NCBI GenBank assembly: GCA_031415055.1
Contig: JANOQZ010000038.1
Coordinates: 1 to 58,005 of the forward strand
Source of the DNA: JANMOK01 sp031415055
GTDB lineage: Bacteria > Pseudomonadota > Alphaproteobacteria > Rhodobacterales > Rhodobacteraceae
Direction: 5' to 3'
DNA length: 58,005 nucleotides
Shown here: positions 33,404-41,715 of the stretch, in pieces
Position numbering within the stretch: position 1 is the stretch's first letter
Layout of the letters: each line of letters opens with the position of its first letter
Program-made: the position numbers and the translations under genes
Notes under the pieces: model-generated
Databases searched by the model: none
Told to the model about the DNA's origin: nothing
What the model saw: only the letters and a program-made list of their open reading frames with translations

Positions 33404-34280
33404 GTGCAAGATTCCGCCATCTTTGATGCAACCAGTAATACTGCCCCGGGTTGGCGCGAATGCGGGCTTCCAGCGAATCGTTCAAGGCTTGGGTCATGGT
33501 CATCGGATCGGCGTGGGGGATGGGCGCTTCCAGAATCACGTCGATAATTGGGCTTTCGCTGCGCCGGATGCCATAGCAGGCAATGAGCGGCAGATCGAAT
33601 TTGCGCGCCAAATCGGCGGCAATCGTGGCGGTCTTGGCCGGTTTGCCAAAGAAACTGAGCGTTGGCGTGCCCATGATATGTTGGTCGAGCAGCATCATCA
33701 CCACACCGCCTTGACTGACGTGGCGGATCAAGGCGCGAGTGCCCGCGCCGGTATTGGGAAAGATCGGTTTGCCGAAAGTTTCCAAAGCCGCATGGAAATC
33801 ACGGTCGTAAAAGACGTTGTTGTTGGGGCGATAGACCCCACCACAGGTAATGCCTTGGTCACGCAAGGCAATGCGGATGGCCTCCCATTGGCCGAAATGG
33901 CCGGAAACAAGAATCGCACCCTTGCCCGCCGCTTGGTCGCGTTTGAGGGCGTCTAGTCCCGCGCCCGCTAGATTAAAATGTGAACCTGTTCGCTGAAAAT
34001 CGGAAGAGCTGAAAATCTCGATCATGCTGATGCCGATACTAGAGCCGACTTCGCCCGCCAATTCGGCGTGGCTATCGGCACTAAGTCCGGGCAAAACGTA
34101 TGTCAGGTTGGTGTCAACGCGTTTTCGCAGGGCGCGAATGTTACGCACCGATTGTTGCATCAGCCAGCCCGCCACGCGCTTACGGGCCGCAAATGGAAGC
34201 AGTTTCAAGACGAAAATCGCCAGCCGAATGGCCCAAGCTTCGGCGCGGTCTTTGGTCAGATTTCGGTTGATGCGGGCCAT
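33363..34280 (-). CDS. Lipid A biosynthesis acyltransferase (LpxL/HtrB family)
   Basis: 305 residues with a hydrophobic N-terminal segment (about 18-32). Acyltransferase motif SGHFGQWEAIR holds the H-x4-E catalytic dyad; GGVYRPNNNVFYDR and GGVVMMLLDQHIMG are the further conserved blocks; QYYWLHQRWR near the C-terminus is typical of LpxL/LpxM. It adds a secondary acyl chain to lipid A (or an ornithine/lysolipid acceptor) at the inner membrane. Its last 41 bases are antisense to the end of the aminotransferase. Confidence 0.88.
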   Translation of the reverse strand: MARINRNLTKDRAEAWAIRLAIFVLKLLPFAARKRVAGWLMQQSVRNIRALRKRVDTNLTYVLPGLSADSHAELAGEVGSSIGISMIEIFSSSDFQRTGSHFNLAGAGLDALKRDQAAGKGAILVSGHFGQWEAIRIALRDQGITCGGVYRPNNNVFYDRDFHAALETFGKPIFPNTGAGTRALIRHVSQGGVVMMLLDQHIMGTPTLSFFGKPAKTATIAADLARKFDLPLIACYGIRRSESPIIDVILEAPIPHADPMTMTQALNDSLEARIRANPGQYYWLHQRWRNLAPKQPPSTPVPSPD

Positions 34281-34306
34281 TTTCGGTTCGGCCTAAAATC
34301 GACGAG

Positions 34307-34324
34307 GGGCCGGTGAAGGCCCCC
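34307..34324 (-). terminator. Probable terminator after infC
   Basis: Stem GGGGCC/GGCCCC (34307-34312, 34319-34324) with a 6-base loop, three bases after the infC stop on the minus strand. A short T-rich stretch (ATTTT) follows only after an 8-base gap, so efficiency is uncertain. The acyltransferase gene begins 27 bases further on. Confidence 0.45.
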
Positions 34325-34327
34325 AAA

Positions 34328-34873
34328 TCATTTTGCTGGGTTAATCATCATCGTCATTTGGCGGCCCTCAAGGCGCGGCATCGACTCGATTTTACCCCAA
34401 GTTGCGCTGTCGGTGGAAACGCGTTCCAGCAATTTGCGACCGATTTCCATATGCGCCATTTCGCGGCCACGGTAACGCAGGGTAATTTTCACCTTGTCGC
34501 CACCTTCGAGGAATTTCTGCACCGAACGCATTTTGACTTCATAGTCGTGCACATCGGTATTGGGGCGGAATTTGATTTCCTTGATCTCGATGATCTTTTG
34601 ATTCTTCCGCGCCTCGGCCTCTTTTTTCTGCACTTCGTATTTGAACTTGCCAAGGTCCATGATCTTGCAGACGGGTGGCACGGCGTTGGGCGAGATTTCG
34701 ACCAGATCAAGTCCGGCGGCTTCGGCCATTTCAATACCGCGTTCGGGCGAAACCAGCCCTACATTTTCGCCGTCAGCGCCAATGAGGCGAATTTCGGCGA
34801 CGCGGATACGGTCGTTGGCCCTTGGGCCGGTGTCGCGCGTGGCGGGCGGGGCATTGTGGGGTCGTCTGGCGAT
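34328..34873 (-). CDS. infC: Translation initiation factor IF-3
   Basis: 181 residues if started at ATC (34873-34871). The ATG at 34729 would cut off the N-terminal domain. Upstream of it the frame reads RRPHNAPPATRDTGPRANDR and then VAEIRLIGADGENVGLVSPE, the well-conserved IF-3 N-domain. ATC is preceded by AAGGA at 8 bases spacing. Rare AUU/AUC-type starts are a known infC feature that lets IF-3 reduce its own translation. The C-domain (TLRYRGREMAHMEIGRKLLE) binds the 30S subunit. No rpmI or rplT follows. Confidence 0.93.
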   Translation of the reverse strand: MARRPHNAPPATRDTGPRANDRIRVAEIRLIGADGENVGLVSPERGIEMAEAAGLDLVEISPNAVPPVCKIMDLGKFKYEVQKKEAEARKNQKIIEIKEIKFRPNTDVHDYEVKMRSVQKFLEGGDKVKITLRYRGREMAHMEIGRKLLERVSTDSATWGKIESMPRLEGRQMTMMINPAK

Positions 34874-34907
34874 GTTGTTCGTCCTTGGATTGTTGCAAAC
34901 ATGAAAA

Positions 34908-34944
34908 GCGGCGGCAAAAGCGCCGCCGACAAGGGCTTAGTCGG
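34908..34944 (-). promoter_or_regulatory. Overlapping hairpins in the infC leader (possible attenuator)
   Basis: Stem 1 GGCGGC/GCCGCC (34910-34915, 34922-34927), followed in minus-strand sense by GCTTTTC, resembles a weak intrinsic terminator 34 bases before infC. Stem 2 CCGAC/GTCGG (34926-34930, 34940-34944) shares two bases with it, so the two compete partly. Leader control of infC by attenuation is known in other bacteria; here it is only suggested by the sequence. Confidence 0.4.
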
Positions 34945-35155
34945 ATAAATCCACATCGTCCGTCAATAGCAATTGGTTCTGGTTGCGCAACATTGCGCGA
35001 AATGCGTGCGAAATGGGTCGCAGATTCACGCCTTAAACGTTGTGAATTGCGATGAACCGTCACTCCCCCTTGTAAAATTACGCAGATGCAACAATTTTAC
35101 GGCATACTGATTCTGGCGTCCAACGACTGGCGTCATTGGGACAAGGAGACTTACA

Positions 35156-35449
35156 ATGCGTATGGGTTGGATTATTGCCGTGATTGCTGCCGTAGCTTTA
35201 GGCGGCTGGTGGTATGTGAGCAACAACAATGCGAAAGAAGCCGCTGCTGCGGTTGAAGCTGCTGCGGCTGATGCCGCTGCGGCAACCGAAGCTGCTGCAG
35301 CCGAAGCTGCCGCTGCTGCTGCGAAAGTAGCTGAGGAAGCTGCCGCTGCTGCCGCTGCAGCTGCTGCCGCGACAACCGAAGCGGCACCTGCTGCAACGGA
35401 ATCAATGGAAGCTGCACCCGCCGAAGGCGAAGCTGCTGCGACCACTTGA
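35156..35449 (+). CDS. Alanine-rich membrane-anchored low-complexity protein
   Basis: 97 residues: one N-terminal membrane segment (about 4-21, ending GGWWYVSNN), then some 70 residues made almost only of Ala with regularly spaced Glu, Lys, Asp and Thr (such as EEAAAAAAAAAAATTEAAPA), likely a long helix reaching into the periplasm, with a Pro-containing tail. AAGGAG lies 8 bases before the ATG. The codons mix GCT and GCG/GCC in repeated blocks, pointing to repeat expansion. Function unknown. A strong terminator follows. Confidence 0.82.
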   Translation: MRMGWIIAVIAAVALGGWWYVSNNNAKEAAAAVEAAAADAAAATEAAAAEAAAAAAKVAEEAAAAAAAAAAATTEAAPAATESMEAAPAEGEAAATT

Positions 35450-35482
35450 TAATTTGACGACCTAGCGGTCCGAAGTCATTTG

Positions 35483-35519
35483 CGGGAAGCGCGCTGAAAG
35501 ATCAGCCGCTTCCCGTTTT
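35483..35519 (+). terminator. Strong intrinsic terminator after the alanine-rich gene
   Basis: Arms CGGGAAGCG/CGCTTCCCG (35483-35491, 35507-35515) continue inward as GCTGA/TCAGC around a 4-base AAGA loop, with one bulged C; TTTT follows at 35516-35519. It separates this gene from the tct operon. Confidence 0.85.
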
Positions 35520-35602
35520 GATTTGGGGCAATCCGCGACGGTCGCCTTGAACGGCAAAAAACTTCTTGGAACTGGAACGGTTTGCGCTAAGTTGCAACCA
35601 TA

Positions 35603-35618
35603 GGCTGACAAGTCAGCC
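35603..35618. promoter_or_regulatory. Palindromic candidate operator upstream of tctC
   Basis: GGCTGAC-AA-GTCAGCC, a perfect 7-base inverted repeat 25 bases before the tctC start. Its position suggests repressor control or a leader hairpin. No regulator gene is adjacent, and no convincing -10/-35 pair was found around it. Confidence 0.4.
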
Positions 35619-35642
35619 GAAATGAAAGTTCTGGGAGGAACA

Positions 35643-36587
35643 ATGAAAATTCTATTTGGCGCGGCCTTTGCGGCTGCGGTTTCCGTTTCGTCTGCATTTG
35701 CGGGCGATTATTCGATCATGGCACCTGCCGCCCCGGGTGGCGGTTGGGACCAGACCGCGCGCACAATGCAGGCAATCTTGATGTCTGATGGTATTTCCGG
35801 CGACGTGCAGGTGACAAACGTGCCCGGCGCAGGCGGCACCGTTGGTTTGGCACAATTTGCCAGCCAGACTAGTGGCGACGCCAGTCAGTTGATCGTCGGC
35901 GGCTATGTCATGGTCGGCGCGATCTTGACCAACAAATCGCCGGTGGACCTGAGCATGGTCACACCGATTGCCCGCCTGACCGGCGAGCAGGAGGCGATTG
36001 TGGTTCCTGCTGCTTCACCAATCCAGACGATGGCCGATCTGGTGGCGGCGCTGCAGGCCGATGCGGGCGCGGTTTCTTGGGCCGGTGGTTCGGCTGGCGG
36101 GGTTGACCACATCACCGTCGGGTTGATTGCCAAAGCAGCGGGCGTTGACCCGACCACGATCAACTATGTGGCCTTTTCTGGCGGCGGCGAAGCCTTGGCG
36201 GCTTTGTTGGGCGGTCAGGTGACAGCCGGGATTTCCGGCTATGGCGAGTTCTCGGCGCAAGTTGCTGCGGGCGAGTTGCGAATGCTGGCAACCTCGGGTT
36301 CCGAACGTGTCGCCGGGTCGGATGTGCCGACATTGACGGAATCAGGCATTGATGTTGCCGTCGAGAATTGGCGCATGGTTGCCGGGGCTCCGGGGCTCGA
36401 TGAGGCGCAAAAGGCTGCTGTCGCCGCCGATATTGAGAAACTGGCGATGTCGGCTGCTTGGAAAGCGGAACTTTCGACCAAAGGTTGGGTCGACCGTTAC
36501 CTTGCTGGTGCCGATTTCGATGCGCAACTGGCCAAGGATATTGAAGCGACTTCGGCCATTCTGAAAGACATTGGTCTGGCCGAATGA
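35643..36587 (+). CDS. tctC: Tripartite tricarboxylate transporter substrate-binding protein TctC
   Basis: 314 residues with a signal peptide (cleavage about AFAG, residue 22). It follows the Bug/TctC pattern: YSIMAPAAPGGGWDQTARTM, NVPGAGGTVGLAQFA and SWAGGSAGGVDHITVG. It captures a carboxylate in the periplasm for the TctAB permease. The start has GGGAGGA 5 bases upstream; a start 21 bases earlier would damage the signal peptide. Its stop overlaps the tctB start by 4 bases. Ligand not predictable; TctC proteins bind citrate and many other carboxylates. Confidence 0.93.
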   Translation: MKILFGAAFAAAVSVSSAFAGDYSIMAPAAPGGGWDQTARTMQAILMSDGISGDVQVTNVPGAGGTVGLAQFASQTSGDASQLIVGGYVMVGAILTNKSPVDLSMVTPIARLTGEQEAIVVPAASPIQTMADLVAALQADAGAVSWAGGSAGGVDHITVGLIAKAAGVDPTTINYVAFSGGGEALAALLGGQVTAGISGYGEFSAQVAAGELRMLATSGSERVAGSDVPTLTESGIDVAVENWRMVAGAPGLDEAQKAAVAADIEKLAMSAAWKAELSTKGWVDRYLAGADFDAQLAKDIEATSAILKDIGLAE

Positions 36588-37069
36588 TCGGCGAAAGCCA
36601 AAACGACAAGCACCGTCCTGACCGGGCGGTGCTTGCTATTGCCGCCGTTCTGGCGGCAATTTCACTGCTGATATTCTGGATGACATCGAAGATGCCGGTG
36701 ACGTCCAGTTACGCCCGCATCGGGCCGACAACGGTGCCTTATCTGGTGGCGGGCGGTCTGATGGCGCTGGCTGTCGGCACGGGTTGGTCGGGCATGAAGG
36801 GCCGGTTTCCAAGCCGCAGTGTTGACGACGTACCGCCGATATTGTGGATTGCGGCGGGCCTGATTGCACAGATGTTATTGTTGAAGACCGTCGGTTTTGT
36901 CATTGCAACAGCATTGCTTTTTGCCCTGACCGCGCGGGCGTTTGGTCGCAAGCCTTTGTGGGTCAATTTTGCCATCGGCTTTGGCTTTGCCTTGGTCGTC
37001 TGGCTGATCTTCGCGATTGGCTTGAAGCTATCGATACCGGACCCACTGTTCCGGAAAATTTTGGGCTGA
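36584..37069 (+). CDS. tctB: Tripartite tricarboxylate transporter small permease TctB
   Basis: 161 residues with four hydrophobic segments, a YARIGPTTVPYLVAGGLMAL motif typical of TctB (DUF1468), and a short C-terminus (KLSIPDPLFRKILG). It works with TctA to carry the bound substrate inward using an ion gradient. Translationally coupled to tctC; tctA starts 11 bases after its stop. Confidence 0.92.
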   Translation: MIGESQNDKHRPDRAVLAIAAVLAAISLLIFWMTSKMPVTSSYARIGPTTVPYLVAGGLMALAVGTGWSGMKGRFPSRSVDDVPPILWIAAGLIAQMLLLKTVGFVIATALLFALTARAFGRKPLWVNFAIGFGFALVVWLIFAIGLKLSIPDPLFRKILG

Positions 37070-37080
37070 TTGAAGCAGAT

Positions 37081-38598
37081 ATGGAAGCGTTCTCGCTACT
37101 GTTTGACGGGTTGGCAATCGCGCTGCAACCGCTGAACCTGATGTATGCCCTGATCGGTGTTACCATCGGAACGGCAGTGGGTGTTTTGCCCGGCATCGGT
37201 CCGGCGCTGACCGTGGCCTTGCTTTTGCCCGTCACCTATAAGCTAGACCCCGGCGGGTCGCTGATCATGTTTGCCGGCATATATTACGGCGGCATGTATG
37301 GCGGTTCCACCACGTCGATCCTCCTCAATACGCCGGGTGAAAGTGCCTCGGTGGTGACGGCGTTGGAAGGTAACAAAATGGCCCGCGCTGGGCGTGGTGG
37401 GCCTGCGCTGGCGACGGCTGCGATTGGGTCGTTCGTAGCGGGGTTGCTGGCGACATTGGGGTTGGCGCTGATCGCGCCCTGGGTGGTGAAGTTCGCCTTG
37501 TCGTTCGGTCCCGCCGACTATTTCGCCTTGATGGTGCTGGCCTTTGTCACCGTTTCTGCGGCGTTCGGCGATTCTGCTTTGCGTGGACTAACAGCCTTGG
37601 CTATTGGTTTGGTGCTTGGGTTGGTCGGGATCGATTTGCAGACAGGTCAGGCGCGGCTGACGTTTGGCATGCTTGATCTGTTTGATGGCATCGAAGTGAC
37701 GACGCTGGCGGTGGCCTTGTTTGCGGTCGGCGAGACGATGAAAGTTGCCTCGGACTATACTGGCCGCGACGACAAGGTCGAGGCGGTGAAGGGCTCGGTC
37801 TGGATGACCCGGACGGATTGGGCCCGGTCGTGGAAACCTTGGCTGCGCGGCACGCTGATCGGGTTTCCGATTGGCGCCATGCCCGCAGGTGGGGCCGATG
37901 TGGCGTCGTTTTTGTCCTATTCGGCGGAAAAGACTTTCGCCAAAAACCCGGAGGAATTCGGCCATGGCGCGATTGAAGGCGTGGCCGGGCCGGAGGCGGC
38001 CAACAATGCCTCGGCGGCGGGAACTTTGGTGCCGCTGCTGACTTTGGGGCTGCCGACTACGGCGACGGCGGCGATCATGCTGGCTGGGTTTCAGCAGTTC
38101 GGGCTGCAGCCGGGGCCGCTGCTGTTTGTCAACTCGCCCGATCTGGTCTGGGGGCTGATTGCCAGCCTGTTGGTGGCCAATTTCATGCTGCTGGTGCTAA
38201 ACCTGCCGCTGATTGGGGTTTGGGTTAAGCTGCTGACCATCCCGCGCCATTGGTTGTATGCGGGTATCCTGTCGTTTGCCACATTGGGCACCATAGCCGC
38301 CAACCCCTCAATTGTTGAATTGGGTTTGTTGCTGGCGTTCGGGTTGCTTGGTTATGGGCTGCGCCGCTTTGGCTATCCCATCGCGCCGGTGGTGGTGGGG
38401 TTGATTTTGGGGCCGATGGCCGAGCAACAGTTGCGCCGGGCCTTGGCGATATCGCAGGGCGACTGGACGGCGCTGGCGCATACGCCGATTTCGATTGTGC
38501 TTTATATTCTGGTGGTTCTGGCGATTGCCACGCCGATCTGGCTGAAACGGCGCGGCAAGGCGCAATTACTGGCGGCTCTGGGGTCGGATACCGACTGA
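37081..38598 (+). CDS. tctA: Tripartite tricarboxylate transporter large permease TctA
   Basis: 505 residues with about 11-12 membrane segments. Family signatures are VGVLPGIGPALTVALLLP (about residue 36) and GGMYGGSTTSILLNTPGE (about 64), and the mirrored second half contains NNASAAGTLVPLLTLGLP. The ATG at 37081 fits family length; the frame open upstream overlaps tctB. It is the final gene of the tctCBA operon. Confidence 0.95.
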   Translation: MEAFSLLFDGLAIALQPLNLMYALIGVTIGTAVGVLPGIGPALTVALLLPVTYKLDPGGSLIMFAGIYYGGMYGGSTTSILLNTPGESASVVTALEGNKMARAGRGGPALATAAIGSFVAGLLATLGLALIAPWVVKFALSFGPADYFALMVLAFVTVSAAFGDSALRGLTALAIGLVLGLVGIDLQTGQARLTFGMLDLFDGIEVTTLAVALFAVGETMKVASDYTGRDDKVEAVKGSVWMTRTDWARSWKPWLRGTLIGFPIGAMPAGGADVASFLSYSAEKTFAKNPEEFGHGAIEGVAGPEAANNASAAGTLVPLLTLGLPTTATAAIMLAGFQQFGLQPGPLLFVNSPDLVWGLIASLLVANFMLLVLNLPLIGVWVKLLTIPRHWLYAGILSFATLGTIAANPSIVELGLLLAFGLLGYGLRRFGYPIAPVVVGLILGPMAEQQLRRALAISQGDWTALAHTPISIVLYILVVLAIATPIWLKRRGKAQLLAALGSDTD

Positions 38599-38603
38599 AC
38601 GAC

Positions 38604-38762
38604 TCAGTGCAGGTTGATGCCGCGAAATTGTGCCGGGTCGATACCAAGCGAGCGCAGCTCGGTGTCGGTCGGGGCCCGGTCGGCGGCAAGCGCGTCGCGG
38701 ACGGTGAAAGCGCTGAGAACATTGTCGAGCAGCGCCAGGATATTCTGAAACAGTCGGGTCAT
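38604..38762 (-). CDS. Small DUF1127-like protein
   Basis: 52 residues: begins MTRLFQNILALLDNVLSAF, then a charged middle, and ends LRSLGIDPAQFRGINLH. The C-terminal 'L-x-x-L-G-I-x-P' followed by an F-R turn is the pattern of short DUF1127/YjiS-type proteins, some of which affect RNA or phosphate and stress metabolism in alphaproteobacteria. GAGGA lies 7 bases before the ATG. Its gene begins 108 bases after thrS on the same strand and could be read from the thrS promoter or its own. Confidence 0.7.
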   Translation of the reverse strand: MTRLFQNILALLDNVLSAFTVRDALAADRAPTDTELRSLGIDPAQFRGINLH

Positions 38763-38782
38763 AGTCGCATCCTCAAAGTCAT

Positions 38783-38800
38783 CGGGGCGATTCTGCCCCG
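38783..38800 (-). terminator. Hairpin between thrS and the DUF1127-like gene
   Basis: CGGGGC/GCCCCG (38783-38788, 38795-38800) with a 6-base loop on the thrS-to-DUF1127-like spacer. No T run follows directly, so it may be a weak terminator or an RNA-processing or stability element. Confidence 0.3.
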
Positions 38801-38870
38801 GTGAGCCTGATATACGCGCATCGGGCGGGTTTGGTCAGGGCCGCTTGCGCATTGCCGCCATGCAGCCGCT

Positions 38871-40844
38871 TCAGACCAGATCAGGCGGAGTAGACTCGGC
38901 CCTGACAGCGGCAAGTGCTGCTTCCTGGCCGCAAACTTCCGACGTGGTTTCACCTAGGCGACGAATCGAAACGGTGCGCGCGGCCACTTCGTTCATGCCG
39001 ACGGCATAGATCAGCGGCACTTTCTGCATGGAATGTTCGCGGACTTTGTAGTTGATCTTTTCGTTGCGGATATCGGCTTCGGCGCGGATGCCTTGGGCCT
39101 TCAGCGCTGCCACCACCTCGTTCACATAGGCGTCGGCGTCGGAGACGATTGCTGCAACCACAACCTGCACCGGAGCCAGCCAGAGCGGCATGCGACCGGC
39201 GTGGTTTTCGATCAGAACACCAATGAAACGCTCCAGCGAGCCGAGGATGGCGCGGTGGAGCATCACGGGGCGCTGACGCGAACCGTCTTCGGCGATATAG
39301 GCGGCGTCGAGTCGTTCGGGCAGCACGAAATCGAGCTGCAGGGTGCCAAGCTGCCACGAGCGGCCAATGGCGTCTTTGAGATGGAATTCGAGTTTCGGGC
39401 CGTAGAAAGCTCCATCGCCCGGCGCCACAGTGAAGTCGCGCCCTGTGGCACGCAGAGCGTCGCCTAGGGCCTGTTCGGCCCGATCCCATGTCGCGTCGCT
39501 GCCCGCGCGTTGATCGGGTCTGGTGGCCAGCAGAATGCGCACGTCGGTGAAACCGAAATCGGTGTAAACGGCGTCGAGCAGGGCGCAGAAGGCCTCGGTC
39601 TCGGATTGAATCTGATCCTCGCGGCAGAAGATATGCGCGTCGTCCTGCGTCATCTGGCGCACGCGCAGCAGGCCATGCAGGGCACCGTGCGCCTCATTGC
39701 GGTGGCAGCAACCAAATTCGGCCATACGCAGCGGCAGGTCGCGGTAGGATTTGATGCCTTGCTTGAATATCTGGATATGGGCCGGGCAGTTCATAGGCTT
39801 TAACGCCATGAATTCGGCTTTGTCGCTGATGACCGGGCCTTCGGCGTCGGTGCCGGGAACCTCGTCAGGCACCACAAACATGTTTTCGCGGTATTTGCCC
39901 CAATGGCCCGAAGCCTCCCAGAACTTGGCGGCCATCAGTTGCGGGGTTTTCACTTCGACATAGCCGGAATTGTTCAGGCGGCGGCGGATGTAGGCTTCAA
40001 GCTGGTTGTAGATGACAAAGCCTTTGGGATGCCAGAACACCGATCCTTGCGCTTCTTCCTGCAAATGGAACAGGTCCATTTCTTTACCCAGCTTGCGGTG
40101 GTCGCGTTTCAGCGCCTCTTCCATCATGTGCAGATAGGCTTTGAGGTCGTCGCGGTTGCGGAAAGCGACGCCGTAGATGCGTTGCAGCATCTTGTTCTTG
40201 CTGTCACCACGCCAATAGGCACCGGCGACGCTGGTCAGCTTGAAGCAATCGCCGGGGACTTGGCCGGTGTGCACAAGATGCGGGCCGCGACACAGGTCTT
40301 GCCAGGGGCCGTGCCAATACATGCGGATGGCTTGATCGGCGGGAATGGCGTCGATCAATTCGACTTTGTAGGGTTCGTTTGTGCGCTGGTAAAAGGCGAT
40401 GGCCTTGTCACGGGTCCAGATTTCGGTGCGAACTTCGTCGCGTAAGTTGATGATGTCGCGCATCTTTTTCTCGATACGCTCCAGATCATCGCTGGAAAAT
40501 GGTTCGTCGCGGTCAAAGTCATAATACCAGCCGTTCTCGATCACCGGGCCGATGGTGACTTTCACATCCGACCAGATTTCCTGCACGGCGCGGGCCATGA
40601 TGTGGGCGCAGTCGTGGCGGATCAGTTCGAGGGCTTGCTTCTCGTCCTTGATGGTGTGGATGGCGAAAGAGGCATCGTTTTCAATGGGTTGCGAAAGGTC
40701 GCTAAGTTTGCTGTCGATCGAGCAAGCGAGGGCGGATTTCGCCAATGACGGCGAAATCGACTGCGCAACTTGCAGGCCGGTAGTCCCGCACGGGTATTCG
40801 CGTTTCGCGCCGTCGGGAAGGGTCAGGGAAATGGTGCCATTCAT
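38871..40844 (-). CDS. thrS: Threonyl-tRNA synthetase
   Basis: 657 residues. TGS domain at the N-terminus (SLTLPDGAKREYPCGTTG), the editing domain with its zinc-like HDCAHIMARAVQE and later residues, the class-II catalytic core (motif 2 region CCHRNEAHGALHGLLRVRQ with a Zn-ligand cysteine, and DDAHIFC), motif 3 near LHRAILGSLERFIGVL, and the anticodon-binding domain. The start at 40844 has GAGGTG 7 bases upstream; a 9-base longer frame was rejected. Length is normal. Confidence 0.97.
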   Translation of the reverse strand: MNGTISLTLPDGAKREYPCGTTGLQVAQSISPSLAKSALACSIDSKLSDLSQPIENDASFAIHTIKDEKQALELIRHDCAHIMARAVQEIWSDVKVTIGPVIENGWYYDFDRDEPFSSDDLERIEKKMRDIINLRDEVRTEIWTRDKAIAFYQRTNEPYKVELIDAIPADQAIRMYWHGPWQDLCRGPHLVHTGQVPGDCFKLTSVAGAYWRGDSKNKMLQRIYGVAFRNRDDLKAYLHMMEEALKRDHRKLGKEMDLFHLQEEAQGSVFWHPKGFVIYNQLEAYIRRRLNNSGYVEVKTPQLMAAKFWEASGHWGKYRENMFVVPDEVPGTDAEGPVISDKAEFMALKPMNCPAHIQIFKQGIKSYRDLPLRMAEFGCCHRNEAHGALHGLLRVRQMTQDDAHIFCREDQIQSETEAFCALLDAVYTDFGFTDVRILLATRPDQRAGSDATWDRAEQALGDALRATGRDFTVAPGDGAFYGPKLEFHLKDAIGRSWQLGTLQLDFVLPERLDAAYIAEDGSRQRPVMLHRAILGSLERFIGVLIENHAGRMPLWLAPVQVVVAAIVSDADAYVNEVVAALKAQGIRAEADIRNEKINYKVREHSMQKVPLIYAVGMNEVAARTVSIRRLGETTSEVCGQEAALAAVRAESTPPDLV

Positions 40845-40980
40845 GGCAATCACCTCGTGGTTCGGCGCCTACGAAACGCCCGGTTACGGATGCCGGATTT
40901 GTCGCTGACCAATGTGGTTTGTCAAGGCCAGTTGGCGATTTGGCGTTGCGCGAGTACGGGCACGCGGCCATGATTGGTGC

Positions 40981-41715
40981 ATGGTGGACTTTCTGACAAC
41001 CGATTATGGGGCAAAACTTGCCTATGTGCGCACTTTGGCGCGTGGGCCGGGTGTTGTGTTTTTGCACGGTCTTCAATCGGAGATGAACGGCACCAAAGCC
41101 ATGTATCTGCAAGATTGGGCGCAAAAGGCCGGAAGGAGCTTTTTGCGATTTGATTGTCGTGGCCACGGGCAATCATCGGGGGCATTTCGGCAAGGCTGCA
41201 TCGGTGATTGGTTGCGCGACAGTCTGACAATGATTGAAACCTTGACGGAAGGCCCACAAATTCTGGTTGGTTCCAGCATGGGCGGATGGTTGATGCTTTT
41301 GTTGGCCAAGGCTGTGCCACGGCGCTTAAAAGGTTTGGTTGGAATCGCGGCGGCGCCGGATTTTACCGAAGAAATGTGGGCGGCGATGTCGGTATTTGAA
41401 CGCGGGCGTTTGCGGCGCGAAGGGATCGGGCTGGTGCCAGACAGCGACGCAAGCGGGTATTTCGAAGTCTGGAAACGGTTCATCGAAGATGGGCATGAGC
41501 AATGCGTGCTGGACAAGCCCCTTCGCCTGCTTTTCCCTGTGCGTTTGCTGCATGGTATGGACGACGCCGAGGTGCCGGTGGCGACGGCCTTGCGATTGGT
41601 GCAGCATGCGCACTGTGCCGATATGCGGCTGACCTTGGTCAAAGGCGCGGGGCATCGGTTTTCGGAACCGGCGCAATTGGCGATGATGGTGGCGGCGGTA
41701 GAGGACCTGTCGTGA
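40981..41715 (+). CDS. Cytosolic alpha/beta hydrolase
   Basis: 244 residues without a signal peptide. Oxyanion-region VVFLHGLQSEM, FDCRGHGQSSG, nucleophile elbow GSSMGGW (Ser around 100), acid in LLHGMDDAEVPV and the catalytic His in KGAGHRFSEP. Resembles short-chain esterases and palmitoyl-thioesterase-like proteins. A frame open 69 bases further upstream was rejected. Its stop is overlapped by the next hydrolase start (GTGA), making a translationally coupled pair. Confidence 0.85.
   Translation: MVDFLTTDYGAKLAYVRTLARGPGVVFLHGLQSEMNGTKAMYLQDWAQKAGRSFLRFDCRGHGQSSGAFRQGCIGDWLRDSLTMIETLTEGPQILVGSSMGGWLMLLLAKAVPRRLKGLVGIAAAPDFTEEMWAAMSVFERGRLRREGIGLVPDSDASGYFEVWKRFIEDGHEQCVLDKPLRLLFPVRLLHGMDDAEVPVATALRLVQHAHCADMRLTLVKGAGHRFSEPAQLAMMVAAVEDLS

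Noticed and set aside
34759..34956. Possible infC leader peptide beginning MWIYPTKPL
   Set aside because: It overlaps the infC N-domain in another phase, has no good ribosome site and no run of regulatory codons.
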